From positions 4,030,001 through 4,094,000 of the forward strand of contig NZ_CP149940.1 of the NCBI RefSeq assembly GCF_037948395.1: a stretch of DNA of 64,000 nucleotides, given 5' to 3'. Position numbers and translations under genes: made by a program. How positions within the stretch are numbered: the stretch's first letter is position 1; every line of letters starts with the position of its first letter. This DNA comes from Serratia nevei. Lineage in GTDB: Bacteria; Pseudomonadota; Gammaproteobacteria; Enterobacterales; Enterobacteriaceae. Below the pieces are notes generated by a model that saw only the letters and a program-made list of their open reading frames with translations, had not been told where the DNA came from and ran no database searches. Positions 22,680-30,904 of this stretch are shown here, in pieces.

Positions 22680-23106
22680 TGTAGACCTCTTTCGCCCGCT
22701 GGGTAAATGCCTGCACCATGCTGCCCGCCAGCTCTTTGAACACCTTGCCGAACGCCAGCTCTATCAGTTTGTTGGTGAACTCGAAGTCCAGGTGCAGCTC
22801 CACCTTGCAGGCCTCTTCGCTCAGCGGCGTGAACTGCCAGCCACCCATCAGCTTGCGGAACGGACCATCGACCAGCTGCATATTGATGCTCTGGTTATCC
22901 AGCAGCGTATTGCGCGTGGTAAAAGTCTTGCTGATACCGGCCTTGGCGACGTCCACCGCGGCGGTCATTTCGTTGGAGGTAGCGTTAAGCACCCGGCTGC
23001 CGGTGCAGCCTGGCAGAAAATCGGGATAAGAATGAACATCGTTAACCAACTGATACATCTGCTCGGCGCTGAACGGCACTAATGCAGACCGACTGATCTG
23101 GGGCAT
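22672..23106 (-). CDS. ratA: Ribosome association toxin RatA / coenzyme Q-binding START-like protein
   Basis: 144-residue START-domain protein of the Coq10/RatA family. In E. coli RatA was reported to bind 50S subunits and block 70S formation; homologues elsewhere bind ubiquinone, so its main role is debated. The start [37 protein letters not shown] is the family hallmark. An ATG 18 codons upstream is in frame but precedes the conserved N-terminus. It is divergent from smpB and overlaps rnfH. Confidence 0.93.
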   Translation of the reverse strand: MPQISRSALVPFSAEQMYQLVNDVHSYPDFLPGCTGSRVLNATSNEMTAAVDVAKAGISKTFTTRNTLLDNQSINMQLVDGPFRKLMGGWQFTPLSEEACKVELHLDFEFTNKLIELAFGKVFKELAGSMVQAFTQRAKEVYSV

Positions 23107-23267
23107 ATCATTTCCTGTGAGACATAAAACGTACAGATAATACCATTTATCTGGCGGCAAACAAAAAATCTGCTAAGGGATGGGGGCGCCAAAAATGCGA
23201 AAAATTGCGCAGGTGCTGAACGGGAAAGGATTTCTTTCGCTGAAGCATCCAGTATAATGAACGCACT

Positions 23268-23750
23268 ATGACAAAGAAAAAAGCACACAAACCCGGTTCC
23301 GCCACCATTGCTCAAAACAAGCGCGCGCGTTTCGAATACTTCATTGAAGAAGAGTTCGAGGCGGGCCTGTCGCTGCAAGGGTGGGAAGTTAAATCGCTGC
23401 GTGCAGGCAAAGCCAACCTCAGCGACAGCTACGTGACGTTCCGTGACGGTGAAGCCTATCTGTTTGGCGCCACCATCACCCCGCTCAACGTGGCTTCGTC
23501 GCATGTGGTGTGTGATCCGACGCGTACCCGTAAACTGCTGCTGAAACGACGCGAGTTGGATACCCTGCTCGGCCGCGTCAACCGCGAAGGTTACACCGTG
23601 GTGGCCTTGTCCCTGTATTGGAAAAATGCCTGGAGCAAGATCAAGATCGGCGTAGCCAAAGGCAAGAAAGAGCACGACAAACGCGATGACATCAAAGATC
23701 GCGAATGGCAGACGGCGAAAGCCCGTATCATGAAGCACGCCAATCGTTAA
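23268..23750 (+). CDS. smpB: SsrA-binding protein SmpB
   Basis: Binds tmRNA and delivers it to stalled ribosomes for trans-translation. The 160-residue protein has the OB-fold core ([45 protein letters not shown]). Its basic C-terminal tail ([30 protein letters not shown]) reads the empty mRNA channel. Its RNA partner ssrA follows 50 bases later on the same strand. Confidence 0.98.
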   Translation: MTKKKAHKPGSATIAQNKRARFEYFIEEEFEAGLSLQGWEVKSLRAGKANLSDSYVTFRDGEAYLFGATITPLNVASSHVVCDPTRTRKLLLKRRELDTLLGRVNREGYTVVALSLYWKNAWSKIKIGVAKGKKEHDKRDDIKDREWQTAKARIMKHANR

Positions 23751-23799
23751 GCCGCTGGCTTATCGAGGTAAACTTCTGGTATACTGCACAAAGTTACTT

Positions 23800-24163
23800 G
23801 GGGCTGATTCTGGATTCGACGGGATTTGCGAAGCCCTAGGAGCATGCCGAGGGGCGGTTGGCCTCGTAAAAAGCCGCAAAAAAATAGTCGCAAACGACGA
23901 AAACTACGCTTTAGCAGCTTAATACCCTGCTTAGAGCCCTCTCTCCCTAGCCTCCGCTCTTAGGACGGGGATCAAGAGAGGTCAAACCCAAAAGAGATCG
24001 CGTGGACGTCCTGCCTGGGGCTGAAGCGTTAAACTCAATCAGGCTAGTCTGTCAGTAGCGTGTCCATCCGCAGCTGGCCGGCGAATGTAAAGATTGGACT
24101 AAGCATGTAGTGCCGACGGTGTAGTAATTTCGGACGCGGGTTCAACTCCCGCCAGCTCCACCA
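23800..24163 (+). ncRNA. ssrA: tmRNA
   Basis: Transfer-messenger RNA that rescues stalled ribosomes and tags the nascent peptide. The mature 5' end GGGGCTGATTCTGG and the 3' tRNA-like end with GGTTCAACTCCCGCC and terminal CCA are present. The 364-base length agrees with enteric tmRNA. The tag reading frame at 23890-23922 encodes ANDENYALAA followed by TAA. A -10 element TATACT lies at 23780-23785. The 3' end serves as the attachment site for the neighbouring integrase. Confidence 0.98.
24137..24163 (+). other. Likely left attachment site in the ssrA 3' end
   Basis: The T-arm and acceptor end of ssrA is a common target of P4-type tyrosine integrases, and such an integrase begins 205 bases downstream. 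A second copy of these bases at the right side of the island was not found by eye, so the core boundaries are inferred. Confidence 0.5.
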
Positions 24164-24209
24164 AAATTCTCCATCGGTGATTACCAGAGTCATCCGATGA
24201 AGTCCTAAG

Positions 24210-24242
24210 AGCCCGCACGGCGCAAGCCCTGCGGGCTTTTTT
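24210..24242 (+). terminator. Intrinsic terminator after ssrA
   Basis: AGCCCGCA and TGCGGGCT form a stem followed by six Ts, about 45 bases past the mature tmRNA end. Confidence 0.8.
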
Positions 24243-24294
24243 GTGCCTGTAATTTGTCCCGCGAAGTCTGATGCCAACTAATTAAATCCGAACC

Positions 24295-24351
24295 TTTTAG
24301 GCACCTTGTTAGGCACCTCATAAAGCTTTATTGTTTTTGAGGTGCCTAAAA
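24295..24351. repeat. AGGCACCT repeats and dyad ahead of the integrase
   Basis: AGGCACCT occurs at 24299 and 24311 and inverted at 24340. The outer copies form a 12-base inverted repeat (TTTTAGGCACCT and AGGTGCCTAAAA) around a central AAAGCTTT. Position just ahead of int suggests arm-type integrase sites or an operator. The same octamer forms the terminator stem at 29373-29392. Confidence 0.55.
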
Positions 24352-24367
24352 CTATGGAAACCCGGCA

Positions 24368-25609
24368 ATGGCAAGACAAACCAAACCTCTATCCGTTAAA
24401 GAAATCGAATCCGCCAAACCCAAAGAAGCAGACTACGTTCTCTATGATGGTGATGGCCTTGAGCTACTCATCAAATCCAGCGGGAGTAAAATCTGGCAGT
24501 TTCGCTACATTCGCCCTGTCACCAAGAAACGTGCGAAGAAGAGCATAGGCCCCTACCCGTCAGTTACGCTTGCCGATGCCAGAAACTATCGCGCAGAGTC
24601 TCGTTCTCTTCTGGCGAAACAAATCGACCCTCAGGAACATCAGCAAGAACAACTTCGCAGTTCGCTGGAAGCTAAAACCAATACTTTCCAGCTCGTGGCT
24701 GAACGTTGGTGGAATGTGAAGAAAGCCAGTGTGACCGAAGACTACGCAGAGGATATCTGGCGCTCTCTTGAGAGAGATGTTTTTCCTGCGATTGGCGACG
24801 TTAGCGTTACAGATATTAAAGCTCACACACTGGTTCAGGCCGTCCAACCGGTTCAGGCCAGAGGAGCACTGGAAACCGTTCGTCGCCTGTGCCAGCGCAT
24901 TAATGAGGTCATGATCTATGCCCAAAACACAGGGCTGATTGATGCTGTTCCCAGCGTTAATATCGGTAAAGCCTTCGAGAAGCCTCAGAAAAAGAACATG
25001 CCCAGCATTCGACCGGATCAGCTACCACAACTGATGCAAACAATGCGAACAGCCAGCATTAGTCTTTCCACACGCTGCTTGTTCATGTGGCAACTTCTTA
25101 CTATTACCCGCCCTGCCGAAGCGGCTGAAGCTCGCTGGGAAGAGGTAGACATAGAAGCGCGAGAGTGGAAGATTCCTGCAGCACGTATGAAAATGAACCG
25201 CGACCATACTGTTCCATTGTCAGATGAAGCAATTGCGATACTGGAGATGATGAAGCCGTTAAGTGGAAATCGAGAATTTATCTTTCCCAGCCGCATCAAG
25301 CCAAACCAGCCGATGAACAGTCAGACCGTAAATGCTTCGCTTAAACGTGCGGGCTTTGGCGGTATCCTCGTTTCGCATGGGTTGCGCTCTATTGCCAGTA
25401 CAGCACTTAATGAACAGGGTTTTCCACCTGATGTTATTGAGGCAGCATTGGCTCATGTGGATAAGAATGAGGTTCGCCGTGCTTATAACCGCAGCGATTA
25501 CCTTGAGCAACGACGTCCAATGATGCAATGGTGGGCTGATTTTATAAGGACAGCAGATAATGGTCTAATGTGGAAGAACGAAACGAAAAGGCTCCAGCTA
25601 GTCAGTTGA
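24368..25609 (+). CDS. P4-type tyrosine integrase of the ssrA island
   Basis: Site-specific recombinase of 413 residues. The N-terminal DUF4102-type arm-binding domain is seen in PLSVKEIESAKPKEADYVLYDGDGLELLIKSSGSKIW. A core-binding segment follows, then the catalytic domain. Catalytic residues can be placed at R248 (TITRPAEAAEARW), H337 and R340 (HGLRSIAST), H363 (ALAHVD) and nucleophile Y373 (RRAYNRSDY). GGAAA precedes the ATG by eight bases. Nothing looks broken, so the enzyme may be active, although a matching right attachment site was not found. Confidence 0.93.
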   Translation: MARQTKPLSVKEIESAKPKEADYVLYDGDGLELLIKSSGSKIWQFRYIRPVTKKRAKKSIGPYPSVTLADARNYRAESRSLLAKQIDPQEHQQEQLRSSLEAKTNTFQLVAERWWNVKKASVTEDYAEDIWRSLERDVFPAIGDVSVTDIKAHTLVQAVQPVQARGALETVRRLCQRINEVMIYAQNTGLIDAVPSVNIGKAFEKPQKKNMPSIRPDQLPQLMQTMRTASISLSTRCLFMWQLLTITRPAEAAEARWEEVDIEAREWKIPAARMKMNRDHTVPLSDEAIAILEMMKPLSGNREFIFPSRIKPNQPMNSQTVNASLKRAGFGGILVSHGLRSIASTALNEQGFPPDVIEAALAHVDKNEVRRAYNRSDYLEQRRPMMQWWADFIRTADNGLMWKNETKRLQLVS

Positions 25610-25974
25610 TATGAACTAACACGTACTTGTTTTGGTATTATCCTGAAAGAAATCTTGCCAAGCAAACAGGCATGCAAATAAATATAACTATTTGATTCAA
25701 TTGTATTTTTTTGAAAGCTAGTCATTTATAATCTCATTCATTGATCAATATTATTTTTAACATAGTAACACACTATGTTAAATCCTTGCATTTCAATAGC
25801 ATATGATCATTAAATGAGAATATTCCTTTTATGCTTTTCATGTTTAAAGTTTAAGGATATGATGAAAATCATATAATTTTCTGCATTAAATCTTTTTTTT
25901 CAATAAGTTAAGATCCACTTTATGCTTTATAGAGGTAAATTTCAGAATTTGAAGCTGGAGGCTTGCAAAAAGAC
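25610..25974. other. AT-rich upstream region of the defence operon
   Basis: About 365 bases, very AT-rich, between int and the three-gene operon. It should contain the operon promoter, but so many A/T-rich hexamers are present that no single one can be chosen. No coding frame or RNA gene was recognised. Confidence 0.5.
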
Positions 25975-27138
25975 ATGGTTTTACATACAGTAGTCCCTAG
26001 AGAACAAGACGGTCGAGACTCGTTTGGGCGTTATCGAGTTCAAGTCAGGTCTGCCGCAGTAGCCTCTCTCCAAATTCTCTCGGGCAAAGCTATAGATCGT
26101 GTTTATTGTGACTTGCACGATGATATCGTTGTAAGGAAAAAAAATGTAAATGGTAACACCTACGTTTTTTATCAAGTAAAAACACGAGCTAAGCTCAATA
26201 AAAACTGGAGCTTATTAGAGGTTTTTGGTATTTACTCTACCCGTAAAAAACCTGATGACTCTCTTATTCGGGATAGTTTTATTGGAAAAATGTTACTTCA
26301 CACGATAAATTTCGACAAAAATTGTGAGTTAGTAGTATTTCAAACTAACATTCATAATGATGATAATATCGATGATGTTTTAGCCGATATTGAATCAGGG
26401 AATTTTAGCAATAAATACACAAAAATTCTTCTTGAAAAATTTAAGATCATTTCCGATAACTGTTCCTCTTTTAAAGAGGAAGAAATAAAATCAAGATTAT
26501 CAAAGATAAGATTCGAAAATGACGTGCCTTTTTTAAAAGCAGATACTTCACTTTTTTTGCCTATAGTTCGTGAGAAACTATATGAATATAGTGAGATCGA
26601 TTTAACTCACATTGAATTAGATGATATTACGATTAAATTACTAGATCTTATTTCATCAAAATCAGAAGGTGTAATTAAACCGTTTACACAAGAAAATATA
26701 GATAAATCTGCCAGCGTATCAATTGATGATCTGCTCCCACTACTAAGTATTTCTGAAGAGGCATATAAAGAAATAGTAAGAGGACAAGATCCTAAAGCAG
26801 TTAAATCCGCATCTATAATCCAAAGAACATTAATCAATGCAGGTGGGAATTTAGATGATGTAACTTACTGCTCGAAATGTAAAACTGATTGGGACCTTTG
26901 GTATAGGACTAATCGTCATTCTATATCCGAATTAGATTTAAGAGCTATTGTTTCTAAAACGAGGAAAGTTCTGATTTCTGCTAAAATGAATAATCCACAT
27001 GGAATAACATTAGGTTCACTTCATCAGCCAATAAAAAAACTGTATAGTGAATTAGTTACAGAGAAAATAATTTACAACCTAACTCATGATATATTATTTG
27101 GAGCTATTTTCTCAGAAATAGTTAAGGATGGAGTATGA
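25975..27138 (+). CDS. Lamassu/ABC-3C effector with N-terminal DUF4297 (Cap4-type) nuclease domain
   Basis: Predicted effector of a three-component defence system. The N-terminal part (about residues 10-75) has the DUF4297 pattern: GRDSFGRYRVQVRSAAVASL, then acidic residues in RVYCDLHDDIVVRKK, then YQVKT. The D49/D50 and Q67-x-K69 arrangement fits a PD-(D/E)XK-type double-strand DNA nuclease such as the Cap4 domain. The C-terminal 300 residues lack a recognised motif, apart from CSKCKTDWDLW near residue 300, and would correspond to the ABC-3C C-terminal domain. The ATG at 25975 was chosen. A TTG four codons upstream lies only one base after GGAGG, too close, while the ATG is 13 bases away, so the start is uncertain. 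It overlaps the next gene by four bases (ATGA). Confidence 0.82.
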   Translation: MVLHTVVPREQDGRDSFGRYRVQVRSAAVASLQILSGKAIDRVYCDLHDDIVVRKKNVNGNTYVFYQVKTRAKLNKNWSLLEVFGIYSTRKKPDDSLIRDSFIGKMLLHTINFDKNCELVVFQTNIHNDDNIDDVLADIESGNFSNKYTKILLEKFKIISDNCSSFKEEEIKSRLSKIRFENDVPFLKADTSLFLPIVREKLYEYSEIDLTHIELDDITIKLLDLISSKSEGVIKPFTQENIDKSASVSIDDLLPLLSISEEAYKEIVRGQDPKAVKSASIIQRTLINAGGNLDDVTYCSKCKTDWDLWYRTNRHSISELDLRAIVSKTRKVLISAKMNNPHGITLGSLHQPIKKLYSELVTEKIIYNLTHDILFGAIFSEIVKDGV

Positions 27139-27611
27139 ACTTCGATACATTTTTGCAAGAGGGCAACGGAAAAGATCTGGTAATTGCTTTTAAAAATATT
27201 GAACCTAGAGATAACTCACTGGATAATGAAGCATTATTCCAATTACCTCTCATTAGTATCATTATATTAGTTTTAGCAAAAGACAGAAGTAAACCTAATG
27301 TTGCTGAATTAGGTCAGTTAGTTGGTGAGTGTATCGAAAAATGCTTCATCGGATTTAAAGCCTCTGATCAACATATTGGTTGGTCAGCAAATCTAAGAAT
27401 ACGGACAGTCAAAGCGATTAGCTTTTTAGAGAAAGCTAATCTCATAATAATTAATAACAGAAAAGAAAAAGTTACTATCACTGACCTTGGTAAAAAAGTA
27501 GTGGATAGAGCTTTTAAGTGGGATCACAATCTAGAGTATAATCTAAAATTAATTGCAAGATCCTATAGAAATATTCGTGTTTCACGACAACTAGATCTGG
27601 AGTTAATGTGA
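27135..27611 (+). CDS. ABC-three-component (Lamassu LmuC-like) middle component
   Basis: Small protein of 158 residues between nuclease and ATPase genes. No catalytic motif is seen. The second half looks like a winged-helix pattern: SANLRIRTVKAISFLEKANLIIINNRKEKVTITDLGKKVVDRA. This matches the small middle component described for ABC-3C systems and LmuC of Lamassu, thought to bridge effector and ATPase or contact DNA. The assignment rests mostly on size, order and coupling. The start overlaps the effector stop (ATGA) and the stop overlaps the ATPase start (GTGA), so the three products are made together. Confidence 0.72.
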   Translation: MNFDTFLQEGNGKDLVIAFKNIEPRDNSLDNEALFQLPLISIIILVLAKDRSKPNVAELGQLVGECIEKCFIGFKASDQHIGWSANLRIRTVKAISFLEKANLIIINNRKEKVTITDLGKKVVDRAFKWDHNLEYNLKLIARSYRNIRVSRQLDLELM

Positions 27612-29365
27612 AATTTAAAAGCATAAAGATTTATTCTAAAGGTAACAATGGTCTTTCTTCTGATGAGTATATCTTAGGGAAACATGTAACTTTATTATAT
27701 GGACCTAATGGAAGCGGTAAAACACCAGTAATTAAATCTATAACCTATTGTCTTGGTTATCCTGAATTGTTCAGAAATGACATTTATGAAAGATGTAGTC
27801 ACGCAATTCTTAAAATCGAGCTAAATAACCTTGAATATCAATTCAAACGTTACTACGATCAGAGTCAATTTCATTTAGAAATAACCGAACCATTAGGCAA
27901 TACGCAAACGTTTTATGATGAACGTACTCACAGTGAATATATTTTTGAGCTATTAGGCCTCCCACATCTAAATTTAGTAACAAACGGTAAGGAATTAACA
28001 CAACCATACATATCTACTTTCCTTCCATTATTTTATCTTGGGCAAGATGATGGATATAATAAGATATACAGTGCTAAAAGTAATTTTATTAAAGATCAAT
28101 ATATTGAAATGGTCAGGTATGCGCTGGGCGTACCACCAAAAAACTCACCCTACCATCAAAAAACATTAAAGATTGAGAAGCAAAAACTCTCTAGTTTAGA
28201 TGATTTAATAAACAACACTACTAGTATTTACAAAGAAATAAAATCTGAATCTACTGATATAACAGCAAAATCTCGAAAAGAACTTGAGCATGAACTCAAA
28301 TTTTTTACGACAGAATTTGAAAGAATTAAAACAAGCAAGGATAATGTTAGCCAAGCTGATTTTGTTTATAGAAACGTTAAAAGAAACTTACAAAATGATA
28401 TATTTGATCTTGACCAACAAATATTAGATATAATAAAAAGGCATAGTGCTTTTGATAAAATAATTTCAGATATTAATGTCGAGATTGAGACATTATCATT
28501 AAATGAGAGTGCAAAGAGAATATTTTTATCATTTGACGAAATTTGTGGCTCAGGAAATTGCAGATTATTCTCATCGAGTTCTGAACATTATGCAAAGAAT
28601 TTACTTTATCTTAAAGACCAAATAAAAGATTTAGAGAGGAATAAAACTCTTGATGAGTCACGCTTAATACAGTTGAATCTTAATAGAGATAGATTAGACC
28701 ATGCTTTGCAGGAACTTATAAAGGTCAATACCAACAATAATGAAAGCAATGATGTGAACTCTCTTATAGAGTCTATATCCATAATAAAAGATAAAGTATT
28801 TGACATTCAATCTAAAATAAAAGATCTAGATAAACTATCACAACTGGAAAACAAAATAATAACATTGCAAAGTGATAGAGATTTAGTTATCGAAACAATA
28901 GCAAGCTTGAAAAGCGCTAATAATATTCCGTTAGAAATTCTCAGATCAAGAATTGAGTTAAAAAATTTGTTTATTGAATGGCTAGACTGCTTGAATACAT
29001 TAAATATAAGCAAAGACATAAAATTTTCTGATGATTTTATTCCAGAACTAGGGAACGAAAAAATTACTCAATTAAGCGGAAGCACCCGCATTAGAGCTGT
29101 TTTAGCATATCATGCAGCACTTATCGAGCTTTTACTGAAAAGGAATAGTTGCCGATTAAAATTGTTGGTCTTAGATACTCCTAAGCAACACGATATAGAT
29201 AACAATGACCTTAATAATTTCATGCTAAAATTAAAGTCTTTATGTAAAAAGTATGAGCTCCAGATTATCTTTTCTACTACGGGTTATCACTACGTAGGCG
29301 ATAGTTTAGATAAAGAGTGGAATCCTACACATACAGGCCCAGAACAGCTCATGTATCTATTCTGA
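27608..29365 (+). CDS. SMC/Rad50-like ABC ATPase (Lamassu LmuB-like)
   Basis: Predicted DNA-sensing ATPase of the system, 585 residues. Walker A is GPNGSGKT at residues 32-39, followed by the unusual PVIKSITYC. The signature motif is LSGSTR (489-494) and Walker B is LLVLDTP (519-525). The final catalytic glutamate expected after the Walker B aspartate is not evident. Long helical, Lys/Glu/Leu-rich coiled-coil regions flank a hinge with C313 and C318 (CGSGNC), resembling a zinc-hook. It begins with GTG; GGAG lies five bases upstream inside the previous gene. A terminator follows at once. The sequence is AT-rich with many AAA and ATA codons, unlike its neighbours. Confidence 0.85.
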   Translation: MKFKSIKIYSKGNNGLSSDEYILGKHVTLLYGPNGSGKTPVIKSITYCLGYPELFRNDIYERCSHAILKIELNNLEYQFKRYYDQSQFHLEITEPLGNTQTFYDERTHSEYIFELLGLPHLNLVTNGKELTQPYISTFLPLFYLGQDDGYNKIYSAKSNFIKDQYIEMVRYALGVPPKNSPYHQKTLKIEKQKLSSLDDLINNTTSIYKEIKSESTDITAKSRKELEHELKFFTTEFERIKTSKDNVSQADFVYRNVKRNLQNDIFDLDQQILDIIKRHSAFDKIISDINVEIETLSLNESAKRIFLSFDEICGSGNCRLFSSSSEHYAKNLLYLKDQIKDLERNKTLDESRLIQLNLNRDRLDHALQELIKVNTNNNESNDVNSLIESISIIKDKVFDIQSKIKDLDKLSQLENKIITLQSDRDLVIETIASLKSANNIPLEILRSRIELKNLFIEWLDCLNTLNISKDIKFSDDFIPELGNEKITQLSGSTRIRAVLAYHAALIELLLKRNSCRLKLLVLDTPKQHDIDNNDLNNFMLKLKSLCKKYELQIIFSTTGYHYVGDSLDKEWNPTHTGPEQLMYLF

Positions 29366-29370
29366 ATATT

Positions 29371-29400
29371 CGAGGCACCTCATTAGGTGCCTTTATTTTG
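29371..29400 (+). terminator. Terminator of the defence operon
   Basis: AGGCACCT and AGGTGCCT pair around CATT and are followed by TTTATTTTG, five bases after the ATPase stop. The stem octamer is the same as in the repeats ahead of int. Confidence 0.8.
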
Positions 29401-29501
29401 ACCCCATTTATAAGCTTAATCAATGGAAACTTTCGCATGATACTTCGCAGATATGAAATCTCCCCTAATTTAATTTTGAGCTTATCACAAAATTGCTTAG
29501 T

Positions 29502-29957
29502 GACCGTCAGGCATTCCTTCGTGAAGTCGTCCACACAGGTCAGGCACTTGATCCTGCGACCGGTGGCGAGCGCGTCCATGACAAAATCCATCGACCAGGT
29601 CAGGTTGGGCGCCGCCGGGCGGAGCAGCGGCAGACGTTCTGTTGCCAGCCATTTACGACGTCGTCTGCGTTTTACGCCCAGCCCTCTCAGATGATAAAGG
29701 CGGTACACGCGCTTGTGATTAACATGAAGGCCTTCACGGCGCAGTAACTGCCAGATGCGGCGGTAGCCAAAACGCCTGCGCTCCAGTGCCAGCTCAGTGA
29801 TGCGCCCTGATAAATGCGCATCAGCCGCCGGACGCTGAGCCTCATAGCGGCAGGTCGACAGGGACAAACCTGTAAGCCTGCAGGCACGACGTTGCGACAG
29901 ACCGGTCGCATCACACATAAACTCAACGGCTTCCCGCTTCTGGTCTGTCGTCAGTAC
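29502..29957 (-). pseudogene. IS3-family transposase OrfB, C-terminally truncated
   Basis: The frame opens as VLTTDQKREAVEFMCDATGLSQRRACRLTGLS, overlapping the orfA end in the -1 frame near AAAGTACTGA, the place of programmed frameshifting in IS3 elements. The HTH_21 segment (RRFGYRRIWQLLRREGLHVNHKRVYRLY) is intact. The first catalytic Asp of the DDE triad is present in WSMDFVMD. After TKECLTV the family sequence ends, so the second Asp and the Glu are absent. The frame continues to 29349 by chance. No active transposase can be made. Confidence 0.85.
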
Positions 29958-30214
29958 TTTCGCCCCAGAGCCACCTGGAGTGCCTCCTTATCGAGCATGG
30001 CTTCGGCACGCAGCTTCTTGAGTCTGGCGTTCTCTTCCTCAAGCGACTTCAGGCGCTTAACCTCGGGCACCTCCATACCACCATACTTCTTACGCCAGGT
30101 ATAAAAGGTGGCGTCGGAAATGGCGTGCTTACGGCAGAGCTCACGGGCAGAAACCCCGGCTTCAGCCTCGCGGAGGATACTGATGATCTGTTCGTCGGAA
30201 AAACGCTTCTTCAT
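29951..30214 (-). CDS. IS3-family transposase OrfA
   Basis: The 87-residue protein carries the N-terminal helix-turn-helix that recognises the IS ends (MKKRFSDEQIISILREAEAGVSARELCRKHAISDATFYTWRKKYGGM). A leucine-zipper-like coil follows (LEEENARLKKLRAEAMLDKEALQVAL). It is complete but sits in an element whose orfB is truncated, so on its own it can at most bind related IS ends. The ATG lies 71 bases inside the intact inverted repeat. Confidence 0.9.
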   Translation of the reverse strand: MKKRFSDEQIISILREAEAGVSARELCRKHAISDATFYTWRKKYGGMEVPEVKRLKSLEEENARLKKLRAEAMLDKEALQVALGRKY

Positions 30215-30285
30215 GGGGATGTCCTCATGTGGCTTATGAAGACATTACTAACATCGCGGTGTATTAATCAGCGGGGAGCAGGTCA

Positions 30286-30679
30286 GCCCTATAAGCCCTT
30301 GTGGCGCGGGGTTTAGGCTGTTTTGAGAGGTTGGGAATTAATGCAAAATCATGCACCCTATGCATGCACGCGCAGTTTGAAGCAGTCTAGCCAGAAAAAA
30401 GCTGTTTTCGGGATTGAGGAACGATAAAAGCCCCGCAGCAAAATCAGCATTGCAGCGGGACCAGTTCAATCAGTGCAATGTTTGAATTCGGCTATAGAGG
30501 CGATAACGGTTTAATGTCCTTTTTCCGGCGGCGGCAAATCATCGCAGGTCAGGGAACAGGCCAAGGCTCCGCACAGATCCAAAAAACAGGCCCGCAAGAG
30601 CTTTGGGAATGCAGTAGATGAAGTGATGGGCATAGTGGAATCTTTGTAATGGCGACAAGAAAATTACGTCGCCACTTTG
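30286..30679. other. Gap between the IS remnant and the membrane-gene pair
   Basis: About 390 bases without a credible gene. A hairpin with TGGCGAC and GTCGCCA arms at 30652-30675 lies just past the stop of the leftward small gene. On the minus strand CCCGC...GCGGGGCTTTT (about 30427-30461) looks like an intrinsic terminator. Confidence 0.5.
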
Positions 30680-30904
30680 TTACCGCTCCCCACGCAGCCA
30701 TGCAATCGCCAGGGTGATTAGATAGCCACCCACGAAGAAACCAACAAAGCCAGCAGCCTTCATCACTGCCCCATCAAGTAAGAACAGCGACATGAAAGCA
30801 GCAATCGCGCAAACGCCGGTTACTATCGCTTCCAAAGCATGCGAAGCACCTAACCCTATATACTTAGTGAGTTTTCTGGTTAGAGAGGATTTTGCAGAGT
30901 TCAT
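30680..30904 (-). CDS. Small two-helix membrane protein in the island
   Basis: Not recognised. The 74-residue product has a basic N-terminus (MNSAKSSLTRKLTKYIGLGAS) and two hydrophobic helices, about residues 22-44 and 50-69, connected by a short loop. It ends in RGER. Its start lies 41 bases inside the upstream gene in another frame, preceded by AAAGG, so the two are co-translated. The size and overlap suggest an accessory or immunity-like partner of the larger gene, but nothing in the sequence proves that. Confidence 0.6.
   Translation of the reverse strand: MNSAKSSLTRKLTKYIGLGASHALEAIVTGVCAIAAFMSLFLLDGAVMKAAGFVGFFVGGYLITLAIAWLRGER

Larger units (their letters stand above)
29502..30285 (-). 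mobile_element. Truncated IS3-family insertion sequence
   Basis: The intact right end reads TGACCTGCTCCCCGCTGAT on the minus strand, ending at 30285, followed by complete orfA and the 5' half of orfB. Homology stops near 29502, where the orfB frame runs into unrelated AT-rich DNA. The left end and most of the DDE catalytic domain are missing, so the element is inactive. Confidence 0.85.

Noticed and set aside
25963..25974. TTG at 25963 as the effector start
   Set aside because: It is only one base after the GGAGG, too close for initiation. The ATG at 25975 was preferred, with the uncertainty noted.
29349..29500. Continuation of the IS3 orfB frame toward the defence operon
   Set aside because: The frame is open by chance, but the sequence after TKECLTV has no transposase similarity and is AT-rich.
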